Shown here: positions 17,055-25,046 of the stretch, in pieces | How positions within the stretch are numbered: position 1 is the first letter of the stretch | Layout of the letters: each line of letters begins with the position of its first letter | Assembly: GCF_002946835.1 (NCBI RefSeq) | Contig: NZ_CP026652.1 | Span: forward strand, 3,472,001 to 3,536,000 | Origin: Streptomyces dengpaensis | GTDB taxonomy: Bacteria > Actinomycetota > Actinomycetes > Streptomycetales > Streptomycetaceae | DNA: 64,000 bases | Direction: 5' to 3' | Notes under the pieces: model-generated | Databases searched by the model: none | What the model was told of the DNA's origin: nothing | Seen by the model: the letters and a program-made list of their open reading frames with translations, nothing else | Made by a program: the position numbers and the translations under genes

Positions 17055-18737
17055 GAGACTCCGGCTCATGAACGCCGCGTACTTCTCGTCGTCCATGCCG
17101 AGCGACGGCGCCATCGGCAGCAGCCGCTGGTGGGCGACCGTCTGCGCCTCGGTGTACTTGAGGATGCCCTCGGAGCCGTGGCGGCGGCCGAGGCCGGAGT
17201 CCTTCATGCCGCCCATGGGCGACTGGACGCTGCCGTACGCGGGCGCGTAGCCCTCGTTGACGTTCACGGTCCCGGTGCGCAACCGCGCCGCGACCGCGCG
17301 TCCGCGCCGCCCGTCCTTGGTCCATACGGACGAATTGAGGCCGTACGGCGTGGAGTTGGCGAGTTCGACGACCTCGTCCTCGGTCTTGAACCGGTAGAGG
17401 GAGACGACGGGCCCGAAGGTCTCCTCGGCGCAGACGGCCATCGGGGCTTCGACTCCGTCGAGGATGGTGGGCTCGAAGAAGTAGCGGCCGATGTCGGGCC
17501 GGGCGACACCGCCGGCGACGACCTTGGCCCCCTTCGCGACGGCCTCCTCCACGTGACGCGTGACGGTCTCCAGCTGCCGCTCCCCGACGAGTGAGCCCAT
17601 GTCGGCCCCGTAGGCGAGGGACGTGCCGAGCCGCATGGCCTTGGTGCGCGCGGCGAACCGCTCGGTGAACGCGTCGGCGATGGACTCGTGGACGTACAAC
17701 CGCTCGATGGAGATGCAGAGTTGACCGGCGGAGGAGAAGCAGGCACGGACGGCGCCCGCGGCGGCCTTGTCGATGTCGGCGTCCTCGAGGACCACCATGG
17801 CGTTCTTGCCGCCGAGTTCGAGGGAGACGCCGACGAGGCGGGCAGCGGCGCTCTGGGCGACCTCCCGTCCGGTGCGGGTCGAGCCGGTGAAGGAGACGTA
17901 GTCGGCGTGCTTGACCACCTCCGGCCCGACGACGGGACCGTCCCCGATGACGACCTGGAAGACCTCGGCGGGCAGCCCGGCCTCGATGAGCAGGTCACGC
18001 GCCCACAGGGCGGTGAGGCAGGTCTCGGTGTCGGGCTTCATGACGACCGCGTTGCCCGCGACGAAGGCGGGGAGCGCGTCGCCGACGGAGAGTTCGAGCG
18101 GGTAGTTCCAGGGCGCGATCTGGCCGACGACGCCGCGCGGGTGGCGCAGTTCGGTGACCTTGGTGAGGGTCGGGACCGCACCGGTGTGCCGCTTGGGGCG
18201 GAGATACGCGGGCGCCTTGCGCCCGTAGTGCCGGGCGGCGACGGCCACGGCCTGGACCTCCTCGTGCGCGTGGAGGCGGGCCTTGCCGGTCTCCAACTGG
18301 ATCAGGTCCAGCACCTCGGCCTGGCGGTCGAGTACGAGATCGTGGAAGCGGAGGAGCACGGCGGCGCGCTGCCGTACAGGGGTGGCGCCCCAGGCGACTT
18401 GGGCCGCGCGGGCGCGCTCGAAGGCGGTCGCGACGTCGTCGGGGGTGGACTCGGGCAGGTCGGCCAGCTTCTCGCCGGTGAACGGCGTGTGGTTGGCGGT
18501 ACGTCCGGAACCGACGACACCCTTGGTGAGCTGGGCGACCAGCTCGGGGGTGACGACGTCGGCGGCGGTACGGGCCCCTGCGGGGGCGGGCGCGAGGGGG
18601 TTGGTACCGGTGGTGGCCGCCGGTGCTTCCGCGCGGGGGGTTTCCTCGGCCTGCGTTTCTTCGGCCTGCGTTTCCTTGGCCTGGGTTTCCTTGCCCTGCG
18701 TTTCCTCGGCCTGCTCCGGGGCCTGCGAGTCCGTCAT
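17025..18737 (-). CDS. gabD2: succinic semialdehyde dehydrogenase (NADP+-type)
   Basis: 570 aa aldehyde dehydrogenase that oxidises succinic semialdehyde to succinate, linking GABA breakdown to the TCA cycle. Visible ALDH motifs: IAPWNYPLELSVGDALPAFV, the cofactor motif FTGSTRTGREVAQ, the general base Glu in LELGGKNAMVVLEDAD, and the catalytic Cys in FSSAGQLCISIERLYV. The length exceeds the usual about 520 because of an N-terminal tail with five QAEET-type 5-residue repeats (residues 9-33), probably disordered. The symbol follows the actinobacterial GabD2 subgroup and is less certain than the family. Confidence 0.9.
   Translation of the reverse strand: MTDSQAPEQAEETQGKETQAKETQAEETQAEETPRAEAPAATTGTNPLAPAPAGARTAADVVTPELVAQLTKGVVGSGRTANHTPFTGEKLADLPESTPDDVATAFERARAAQVAWGATPVRQRAAVLLRFHDLVLDRQAEVLDLIQLETGKARLHAHEEVQAVAVAARHYGRKAPAYLRPKRHTGAVPTLTKVTELRHPRGVVGQIAPWNYPLELSVGDALPAFVAGNAVVMKPDTETCLTALWARDLLIEAGLPAEVFQVVIGDGPVVGPEVVKHADYVSFTGSTRTGREVAQSAAARLVGVSLELGGKNAMVVLEDADIDKAAAGAVRACFSSAGQLCISIERLYVHESIADAFTERFAARTKAMRLGTSLAYGADMGSLVGERQLETVTRHVEEAVAKGAKVVAGGVARPDIGRYFFEPTILDGVEAPMAVCAEETFGPVVSLYRFKTEDEVVELANSTPYGLNSSVWTKDGRRGRAVAARLRTGTVNVNEGYAPAYGSVQSPMGGMKDSGLGRRHGSEGILKYTEAQTVAHQRLLPMAPSLGMDDEKYAAFMSRSLKVMKVLRLR
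18639..18713 (-). repeat. 15-base coding repeats (QAEET x5)
   Basis: Five 15-base units encode QAEET, QGKET, QAKET, QAEET and QAEET at the N-terminus of the SSADH. Confidence 0.85.
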
Positions 18738-18807
18738 GGGCCGCAGGGTATGCCCGGGCGGACGCTTTGTGTACCCGTCGGTAATCGCCTTTCACGGAGT
18801 GCACACA

Positions 18808-18831
18808 TGCTGCCAGTGATCGCTGGCAGCA
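18808..18831 (-). terminator. terminator after the Uma2 gene
   Basis: A 9-bp perfect inverted repeat (TGCTGCCAG with CTGGCAGCA) around TGATCG, about 45 bases beyond the stop of the minus-strand Uma2 gene. Confidence 0.6.
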
Positions 18832-18876
18832 AAGTCCCTGATCAGGGCGTGGCCGGGTGGGACGATCACGAGTAGG

Positions 18877-19512
18877 TCACTCTGCCGGATCTCCGGCGGA
18901 GCGCTCCTGGCCTTCACCGGCCGGGTGTACGGCGAACCCCGAGGTGTCGAGCTCGAAGTCGAACGGCGCGGGCACGTGCAGCGACCGCCCGAAGGGGACG
19001 GTGGTCCGCGACCGGTACCCCTTGGCGGACGGGTCCCAGAAGGCGGTGACCTCCTGGGCCTGCATGTCGAGCACGAGGTAGACGGGCACCACCCGCCCGT
19101 AGGTGTCCAGCTTGTCGAGCCAGTCGGCATCCTTGGTGGAGTCGGAGGTCAGCTCGGCGACGAGGGAGAGGGCGGCGCCGTCGGCGTGGCGACCTTCCGT
19201 GTCGAAGGCGGCTTCGTCGGCTACATGGAGGTCTGGACCGAACCCGCGCTCGGAGCCAGCGAATGTGAAGAGAAACGGTGCCACATCGACGTCATGCCCA
19301 GCCGGAGCATGCGGCTCCAGCTGCAACCGCAGCGACTTCATCACCTTCTTGTAGCGCAGCTTCGACCACGGCGACACGACGATCTTCCCCCGGATGAGTT
19401 CGGCCTTGTAGCCGTCAGGCGTGTCCAGCTCTTCGACGATCCGGAGCATGTCCTCGAAGGCTCCGGCCGAAGGAGCGTCTATGGCCGTCGGGCGCTCGCT
19501 CATGATGGTCAC
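18877..19512 (-). CDS. Uma2-family (DUF820) putative restriction endonuclease-like protein
   Basis: 211 aa from the GTG at 19512, chosen because GGAGG lies 6 bases upstream; the ATG at 19503 is an alternative. The PD-(D/E)xK fold pattern is visible: YKAELIRGKIVVSP (Glu of helix 1), RGFGPDLHVAD (Asp), LVAELTSDSTKDADWLDKLD (E-x-x plus downstream Lys) and VYLVLDMQAQEVTAFWD. Uma2 proteins are very numerous in Streptomyces; their targets are unknown, although the fold is that of nucleases. It starts the accessory region 18.8-22.3 kb and faces away from the regulator fragment at 19592. Confidence 0.85.
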   Translation of the reverse strand: MTIMSERPTAIDAPSAGAFEDMLRIVEELDTPDGYKAELIRGKIVVSPWSKLRYKKVMKSLRLQLEPHAPAGHDVDVAPFLFTFAGSERGFGPDLHVADEAAFDTEGRHADGAALSLVAELTSDSTKDADWLDKLDTYGRVVPVYLVLDMQAQEVTAFWDPSAKGYRSRTTVPFGRSLHVPAPFDFELDTSGFAVHPAGEGQERSAGDPAE

Positions 19513-19591
19513 CGCGGTCCTCCACTGACTACAGGGCGTGTCGCTGACTCCACGGTAACGCCGAGACCCGCCGGCGGCCCGCCGCTCAGAC

Positions 19592-20341
19592 GCAATTGGT
19601 GCCAACCAGGCCCGGATCAGCAACATCGAGACGGGCCGCTTCGGGCTCAGCGAGCAGCGCATCCGAACCCTCGCCCACAACTACGACTGCACCGACGAGC
19701 CCTTGATTGAGGCCCTCGTCGCCATGGCGGCCCACCGCGAACGCGGCTGGTGGGAGGAGTACCGGGACACCCTCCCGCCCCGTTTCCTCGACGTCGCGGA
19801 GATGGAGCACCATGCCACCGCGCTGCACGTGGCCCAGGTCATCAACATCCCGGGCCTGCTCCAAACCCCGGAGCACGCCCGCACCCTCTTCCGCCAGGTG
19901 GTCCCGGCCCTACGCCCGCACGAGATCGAGTACCGCATCTCCCACCGAATCAAGCGGCAGGCCATCCTCTACCGCGAGCAGCCACCGTCGTACACCGCGA
20001 TCATCCACGAGGCCGCCCTGCGCATGCGGTTCGGCGGCCCCGAGGTGGCCCAGGCCCAGCTGAACCACCTCATCAAGGTGAGCGACCAGCCCCACATCAC
20101 CCTTCGGGTCATCCCCTTCGACGGAACGGTCTTCCCCACCGTCGGCCACGGACTGGACTACGCATACGGCCCGGTTCCCGCCCTCGACACGGCTCAACTC
20201 GACGCCGCCCACGGCAGCGAACTCATCGACTCTCCAGCACAGTTGACCAAGTACCGACTGGTACTGGACCGCATGGAGAAGGTCACCCTGGAGCCAGATG
20301 ACTCCCGCGACCTCATCCACCGCATCGCCCACGCCACCTGA
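19592..20341 (+). pseudogene. XRE/DUF5753 regulator lacking the first half of its helix-turn-helix
   Basis: The open frame runs from a stop at 19556 with no start codon before TTG at 19703, but coding similarity begins at about 19592 (AIGANQARISNIETGRFGLS), the second half of an XRE helix-turn-helix. A complete DUF5753 domain follows (WWEEYRDTLPPRFLDVAEME ... INIPGLLQTPEHARTLF ... DSRDLIHRIA). The first roughly 35-40 residues are missing. DUF5753/DUF397 pairs are Scr1-type toxin-antitoxin-like regulators in Streptomyces. A protein could still start at 19703 without DNA-binding helices. A matching N-terminal half lies at 21038-21180. Confidence 0.8.
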
Positions 20342-20350
20342 AGGACCACC

Positions 20351-20557
20351 GTGACCGAACTGAACTGGCAGAAGTCCACCTACAGCGAGGAAGCCTCCTC
20401 CTGCGTCTACCTCGCCGCCACCCGCACCGGCACGATCCTCCTCCGCGAAAGCGACGAACCGCAGACCATCCTCACCACCGGAACACCCCAGCTCGCCGCC
20501 CTGATATCCACCCTTTGCACCCTCCCTGGCACCTCACACCAGCCGCCGTCGGCATAA
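20351..20557 (+). CDS. DUF397 protein
   Basis: 68 aa starting at a GTG at 20351, 9 bases after the DUF5753 stop. The DUF397 pattern is clear: LNWQKSTYSEEASSCVYLAA, ILLRESDEP, then the LAALISTL helix. These small proteins are usually encoded directly after an XRE/DUF5753 regulator and are thought to be its partner, as in the Scr1/Scr2 pair. Here the partner regulator has lost its N-terminus, so this gene may be an orphan. Confidence 0.88.
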   Translation: MTELNWQKSTYSEEASSCVYLAATRTGTILLRESDEPQTILTTGTPQLAALISTLCTLPGTSHQPPSA

Positions 20558-20647
20558 GCCGAAGGCACATTCACCCATACGACTGAACCCACCCCATCTC
20601 GGGTCGGCCTGGGCAACACCCAGACCCGCGCATTCTGGAGGCACCTG

Positions 20648-20899
20648 ATGAGCACGCGCACGAGCCGCTTCCCCGGCAGCGGCACCATCATCGAGGAATC
20701 CCGCAACAAGGGCATCACCGAGGGCGAGGCCAAGGGCCGTGCCGAGGACATCCTCCGCATCCTCGACGTTCGCGACATCGAGGTTCCCGAATCCGACCGC
20801 GAGCGCATCACCACCTGCACCGACCTGGACACCCTCGGCACCTGGTTCGACCGCGCTCTCACGGCCACCAGCACGGAGGAGCTGTTCGCAGAGGCATAA
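20648..20899 (+). pseudogene. C-terminal fragment of a Rpn/transposase-like PD-(D/E)xK nuclease family protein
   Basis: 83 codons (MSTRTSRFPGSGTIIEESRN ... ITEGEAKGRAEDILRILDVRD ... ELFAEA). The EAKGRAE repeat and the helical tail DRERITTCTDLDTLGTWFDRAL match the C-terminal part of roughly 290-residue Streptomyces proteins I associate with the Rpn-like nuclease group. The N-terminal nuclease domain is absent, so this is most likely a remnant. A short protein could still be made. Confidence 0.6.
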
Positions 20900-21037
20900 C
20901 CAGCCATCGCGGCACAAGGGCCTCATTCAGTTCGACCTACGCGAGGCCCTTCGTCCATGCGCGCACGCCCTCACCGCAAGGAGGGCGACGGATGCGGACA
21001 ACCGTCCCCGCCGCACGTCCTGAAGCTACGGGGCGCC

Positions 21038-21180
21038 ATGGCCATCCGGCAGCCCCGCTCGTCGCACACCGACGGGGCTGCCGACGCCGCCACCCGGGTG
21101 TCCGACTACGGAGGCTGCGCGAGCGCGCGGACCTGTCCCCCACTCAGGCCGCCACACTGGTCGGCGCCACACAGTTGTGA
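21038..21180 (+). pseudogene. N-terminal half of an XRE regulator, frameshifted and cut
   Basis: Begins ATG at 21038 (MAIRQPRSSHTDGAADAATR). After a frameshift near 21100 it continues as VRLRRLRERADLSPTQAATL and VGATQL, then stop at 21180. That second part is the first helices of an XRE helix-turn-helix, ending exactly where the C-terminal half at 19592 begins (GATQ versus GANQ). The break at 21180 coincides with the end of the toxin fragment on the other strand. Confidence 0.6.
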
Positions 21181-21589
21181 AGCTGTTGCACTCCTCGGCT
21201 GCCTTCGCGGCCTCCTTCGCGGCCTTGTGACCCTTCTGCCAGTCCTTGAAGCCCGCCCACAGCTTCTTGCCCAGCCCGACAATGCGCTTGCCCAGGGCGT
21301 AAGCCTTGTCGGCCCGATACCAGTACTTCGACACCAGCTTGCCGACCGGACCACCGCCGATGAGCGACGTGACGACGTTCGCTGCGGTCGCGCCACAGGC
21401 ACCGAGACTGCCCGTCGTGAAACAGTCCAGCGCGTCCGTGATACCCAGTTCGTCGGCGATGATCTTGCCGAGTTCCTTGGCGATGGCGATCGCGCGCTGC
21501 TTGGCCGCCTCCTCCTTCGCACGGGCTTCGTCCGCCTTCTGCTGAGCGGGCGTGTACGTCGCGCCGTAGTCGGGGGTATCAGCTATCGC
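21179..21589 (-). pseudogene. polymorphic-toxin remnant: pretoxin region ending at the first residues of a Hint/intein domain
   Basis: The minus-strand frame reads YGATYTPAQQKADEARAKEE, ELGITDALDCFTTGSLGACG, VGKLVSKYWYRADKAYALGK and WAGFKDWQKGHKAAKEAAKA, ending AAEECNSFT. This is the linker seen before Hint (intein-like) self-cleaving domains in Streptomyces RHS-type toxins, where CNSF is the start of Hint with its catalytic Cys. The match stops abruptly after CNSFT at 21179. The Hint body, the toxin tip, the N-terminal delivery regions and any immunity gene are missing. Confidence 0.65.
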
Positions 21590-21637
21590 CCCCGAGTGCT
21601 TCTTCGGCCCTTGCCCGCACTCGTCCCAGCCGCCCAC

Positions 21638-22231
21638 GTGGGCACCCCCGAGGGCGCCCGGGCCGCCACGCACTACACCACCAAGCCGCACGGCAACTTC
21701 ACCCTCGACATCGGCGAGCAGAAGCACGAGGTGCTGCCTCATCTCGGCCTCGGGGCGATCCGCTGGGACGCCAGTGCCCCCACCGAGCTGCTGATCACTG
21801 GACAGTGCACGCTCGGCGCCTACCCGCGTGATGCCTTGGTTGTCCCCCTCACCAGCGACCAGGGGGAGACCGCAGCCTTCCCCGCCGCGCAGACTCAGCA
21901 CGCCGACGCCTTCACCGTCCGCGTGCCTGTCCCCGCCCTGTCCGCAGGCGTATGGGGCGGTGAACTCCGCGTCGGAGAATGGTCCGTACCCCTCCCTGCG
22001 CTACCGCAGAAACTGATCCCGGCCAAATGGCGTCGCCGGGGCCTCCCTTGGTACGCGAAGGCGCTGCCCAGCAGCGGCAGGCCCGGCAGCGGCGACGAGC
22101 GCTTCGCGCTCCAGGTCTCGAAGACCGACCTCGTCAAAGCGGTTGTGGGCCGGCCGGCCACTTCCGCACTGTCGTGGGGCACACACCAGGTCAAGTCGGG
22201 CGCCCCTTATAAGGACTTGACGTTCCCTTGA
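21638..22231 (+). pseudogene. C-terminal fragment resembling a wall-teichoic-acid-type glycosyltransferase
   Basis: 197 in-frame codons from GTG 21638 (VGTPEGARAATHYTTKPHGN ...) to the stop at 22231. The segment VPVPALSAGVWGGELRVGEW and the WRRRGLPWYAKALPSSGRPG tail resemble beta-sandwich C-terminal domains of Streptomyces bifunctional glycosyltransferase/CDP-glycerol glycerophosphotransferases. The upstream catalytic part is absent, the preceding sequence being the toxin remnant on the other strand. The family assignment is tentative, from memory of motif style. Confidence 0.4.
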
Positions 22232-22283
22232 CCGGAGCCTCATAGTCCCCTCACATCAAGACCATCAAAGGAAAAACCTGAAT

Positions 22284-23108
22284 ATGAAGAGATCCACGCT
22301 GTCGCGCACCGGCACCGCAGTGGTTGCGTCCGTTTTCTCGCTCGCCCTCGCGACCGGCTGCTCCGACAGTGGGTCGGGGGACGGGGACAAGGCCGGCGGC
22401 TCCGGGAAGCCGACGGCTGCCGCGAAGGCCCTGACCGACACTGAGTTGACGGAGCGGATCCTCGCGACGGGTGACGTCGACGGGTACAAGGTCGAGCCGG
22501 CCAACGAGGCCGGGGCGTTCGCCAAGTCCAAGGACGACGTGACGGTCGTAGCGGAGAAGTGCGCGCCGCTCGCGTACGTTCTCACCGGATTCGCGCCCGG
22601 CGACGAGGCCGCGTACGTCAACCGTATGGTCTCCAAGGAGGTTGGTGCCTCGCCCAGCGCGTCCTCGGACAAGGGCCTGGAGGACATGACGGACGCGGAG
22701 CTCGAGGAGGCGATGAAGGACCTCACCGACGTCCTCGGGCAGACGATGACGATCGTCTCGCTCTCCTCTTACGAGGGTGACGGCGCCCAGAAGACGATGG
22801 CGTCCGTGTCCGACGCGATCAAGGGATGCGGCAGCGGCTTCAAGGCCACCGCGAACGGCGAGCCCCAGAAGTTCACCAAGGTCGCGGAGGAGAAGGCATC
22901 CGGGACGGGTGACGAGTCGCTGGCCTTCGCTGTGACCGGGGACGCGGAGGGCCAGGAGGTCGTCGTGCATGCCGAGGTCGTACGCCACGGCAGCACGATC
23001 GCCACGTACTACGCCTTCAGCCTGGCCGCCTTCTCCGGCGAGGGTGGTGCCGGCGACTACGACGTTCCCGCCGAGATCATCAAGGGCCAGGCCGCCAAGC
23101 TCGCCTGA
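22284..23108 (+). CDS. secreted lipoprotein, function unknown
   Basis: 274 aa. A classic lipoprotein signal peptide has the lipobox LATGC (lipidated Cys about residue 26) followed by a Gly/Ser/Asp tether. The mature domain carries single Cys in AEKCAPLAYV and IKGCGSGFKA that could pair. The fold resembles the sensor-like lipoproteins next to actinobacterial kinases; no enzymatic motif is visible. The ribosome site AAAGGA precedes the ATG. It is convergent with kinase 1 (22 bases between stops) and may share its function in extracellular sensing, by position only. Confidence 0.85.
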   Translation: MKRSTLSRTGTAVVASVFSLALATGCSDSGSGDGDKAGGSGKPTAAAKALTDTELTERILATGDVDGYKVEPANEAGAFAKSKDDVTVVAEKCAPLAYVLTGFAPGDEAAYVNRMVSKEVGASPSASSDKGLEDMTDAELEEAMKDLTDVLGQTMTIVSLSSYEGDGAQKTMASVSDAIKGCGSGFKATANGEPQKFTKVAEEKASGTGDESLAFAVTGDAEGQEVVVHAEVVRHGSTIATYYAFSLAAFSGEGGAGDYDVPAEIIKGQAAKLA

Positions 23109-23130
23109 GGCATCGCCATCGGGCAGGGTC

Positions 23131-24864
23131 TCAGAGCTTGTTGATGTCCAGGTTCGCGATCGCGGCCTTGGCGACTTCACGGCCCCGGGCCGTGAAGTCG
23201 CCCTTGCCCGGGTAGCTGATCGAGAGCTTGTACATGTCGCCCGCGGAGGACTTGTAGTAGAAGATCTTCAGCTCGCGGGGGCGGGGGTTCTGGCTGTCGG
23301 TGGTCGTGTAGATCACCGTGTTCTCGGCGGACTCCTTGCCGCGGTATGTCGTATTCCCCTCGGGCGTCGTCTCCGGGCCCTCGGGCATGCTCAGGTTGTA
23401 CGAACCGCTGTCCTTGAACTCGCCGTCGTCGGCGTACATCTCGGCCCTCGCCGAGTCCTTGATCTGCTTGCTCGTGTCCTCGGACTTCTTGGCGAGGTTC
23501 AGCCCGATCCAGATGCTGCCGCTCCAGTCGGTGTACGTGACCCAGTTCTTGTCCAGGTCGTCCGCGTCCGGCTTGCCCACCTGATAGTCCGCCGGCACGG
23601 CGAGCGTCGCGCCCAGAGCCTTCTGCTCCCGCGTCTTCCAGCCGTCCGGCAGCGGCCCCGCGAACGGGTCCGCGATCACCAGGTACGCCGCCACCGCAGC
23701 CGCGACGACCGCCGCACCGAGGCCGATCAGTGTCTTGCGGCCCACGCGGATGCCCTTGCCGCCCGGCCCCGCGATCTGCACGACCTGCGTCGGCGCCTGG
23801 GCGGGCGGCTGCGCGGCCTCCTCCAGGAGGCGGCGGACCTGGGCCGCGCCGGGCCGGCGGGACGGCTCCTTGTCCAGCAGGCCGTTGATGACCTGCGCGA
23901 GCGGGCCGCTCGCCGAAGCGGGCGGCGTGGGCGTGGAGTTGAGGACCGACTGGAGCGTGGCGGGGGTGTTGCTGCGGCGGAAGGGGGAGACGCCCTCCGT
24001 GGCCGCGTAGAGCAGCACGCCGAGCGACCAGAGGTCGGAGGCCGGGCCGGGGCGCTGGCCCAGCACCCGTTCCGGGGCGATGTATTCGGGTGAGCCGACG
24101 AAGCCGCCGGTGTCCGTCAGGTTCGTCTCGCCCTCGATCTGGGCGATGCCGAAGTCGGTGAGCACAATGCGGTCGTGGCGGCCGAGGAGGACGTTGTCGG
24201 GCTTCACGTCGCGGTGCAGGATGCCCGCGGCGTGCGCGGCCTCCAGCGCGCCGAGGACCTCCAGGCCGACACGCGCGGACTCGCGGACGCCGAGGGTGCC
24301 CTCCTGGAGGGCGTCGCCCAGGGAGCGGCCCTGCACCAACTCCATGACGATCCACGGCTGTCCGTCCACGACGGCGACGTCGTGGACGTTCACGACCCCC
24401 GGGTGGTCGAGCCGCGCCGCCGCGCGCGCCTCGCGGCGCATCCGCTCGAAGGCGTTGGCGCGCTCACGCTCGGGAAGGTGATCCGGAACGCGCGGCTCCT
24501 TGACCGCGACCTCACGGTCCACCGTCTCGTCCTTGGCCCGCCAGACCGTGCCCATACCGCCATGGCCGAGCTTGGAGAGAAGCCGGTAACGGCCCCCGAT
24601 CAGCCGTCCGGCGCCGGGGTCCTGCGCCTGTTGCTCGGGTACGACCTGGGTGGGTTCCGGGACGACCTGGGTGGGTGAGGCATAGGGATTGCCCGGGTAC
24701 GGGACGCCCGGCTGCTGTGCGGGCGCACCCGACTGCCGTGCGGGCGCACCCGGCTGCTGTACCGGCACGCCCGGCTGTTGTCCGGGCCCACCCGGCCGTG
24801 GCGGTTGCAGACCGAAACTCGTTGGCTCGTTGGACCCGTAAGGGGCTCCCCCGTTGTTGCTCAT
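23131..24864 (-). CDS. membrane-anchored Ser/Thr protein kinase 1
   Basis: 577 aa. A Pro/Gln/Gly-rich N-terminal tail (about 1-85) precedes a complete Hanks-type kinase domain: glycine loop LGHGGMGTVW, ATP Lys in VAVKEPR, catalytic loop ILHRDVKPDNVLL, DFG in LTDFGIAQ, and SPEYIAPE. One transmembrane helix (about 375-400) is followed by a 175-residue extracytoplasmic domain ending NLDINKL. A single-pass receptor kinase, probably phosphorylating Ser/Thr on cytoplasmic partners. First of five kinase-like genes in a row on this strand. Confidence 0.94.
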   Translation of the reverse strand: MSNNGGAPYGSNEPTSFGLQPPRPGGPGQQPGVPVQQPGAPARQSGAPAQQPGVPYPGNPYASPTQVVPEPTQVVPEQQAQDPGAGRLIGGRYRLLSKLGHGGMGTVWRAKDETVDREVAVKEPRVPDHLPERERANAFERMRREARAAARLDHPGVVNVHDVAVVDGQPWIVMELVQGRSLGDALQEGTLGVRESARVGLEVLGALEAAHAAGILHRDVKPDNVLLGRHDRIVLTDFGIAQIEGETNLTDTGGFVGSPEYIAPERVLGQRPGPASDLWSLGVLLYAATEGVSPFRRSNTPATLQSVLNSTPTPPASASGPLAQVINGLLDKEPSRRPGAAQVRRLLEEAAQPPAQAPTQVVQIAGPGGKGIRVGRKTLIGLGAAVVAAAVAAYLVIADPFAGPLPDGWKTREQKALGATLAVPADYQVGKPDADDLDKNWVTYTDWSGSIWIGLNLAKKSEDTSKQIKDSARAEMYADDGEFKDSGSYNLSMPEGPETTPEGNTTYRGKESAENTVIYTTTDSQNPRPRELKIFYYKSSAGDMYKLSISYPGKGDFTARGREVAKAAIANLDINKL

Positions 24865-24966
24865 GGGTTCATGTCTATCGCGGCAAGCGCTTCGGCTTCC
24901 AGCCCGATCGGCCTCCGGTCACAGACCCGTGACGCTCAGCATCCCTTATTTCCTGTTTACGGTGCT

Positions 24967-25041
24967 CCCGTTTGCTGCGCGCCCGTTCACGGCGCTTCCG
25001 TTGACCGCATTTCCGTTGACGGCAGTCCCGTTGACGGCGGC
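24967..25041. repeat. 15-base tandem repeats after kinase 2
   Basis: Five consecutive 15-base units with consensus TCCGTTGACGGCAGT, becoming more regular toward the kinase 2 stop at 25047. In one minus-strand frame they read as AVNGx repeats, but no gene context supports translation. Confidence 0.85.
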
Positions 25042-25046
25042 GGCCT

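Noticed and set aside
20957..21637. Long plus-strand ORF continuous with the glycosyltransferase-like fragment
   Set aside because: It passes through the regulator N-half frameshift and the antisense of the toxin remnant; no homology over this part, so it is a GC-rich chance frame.
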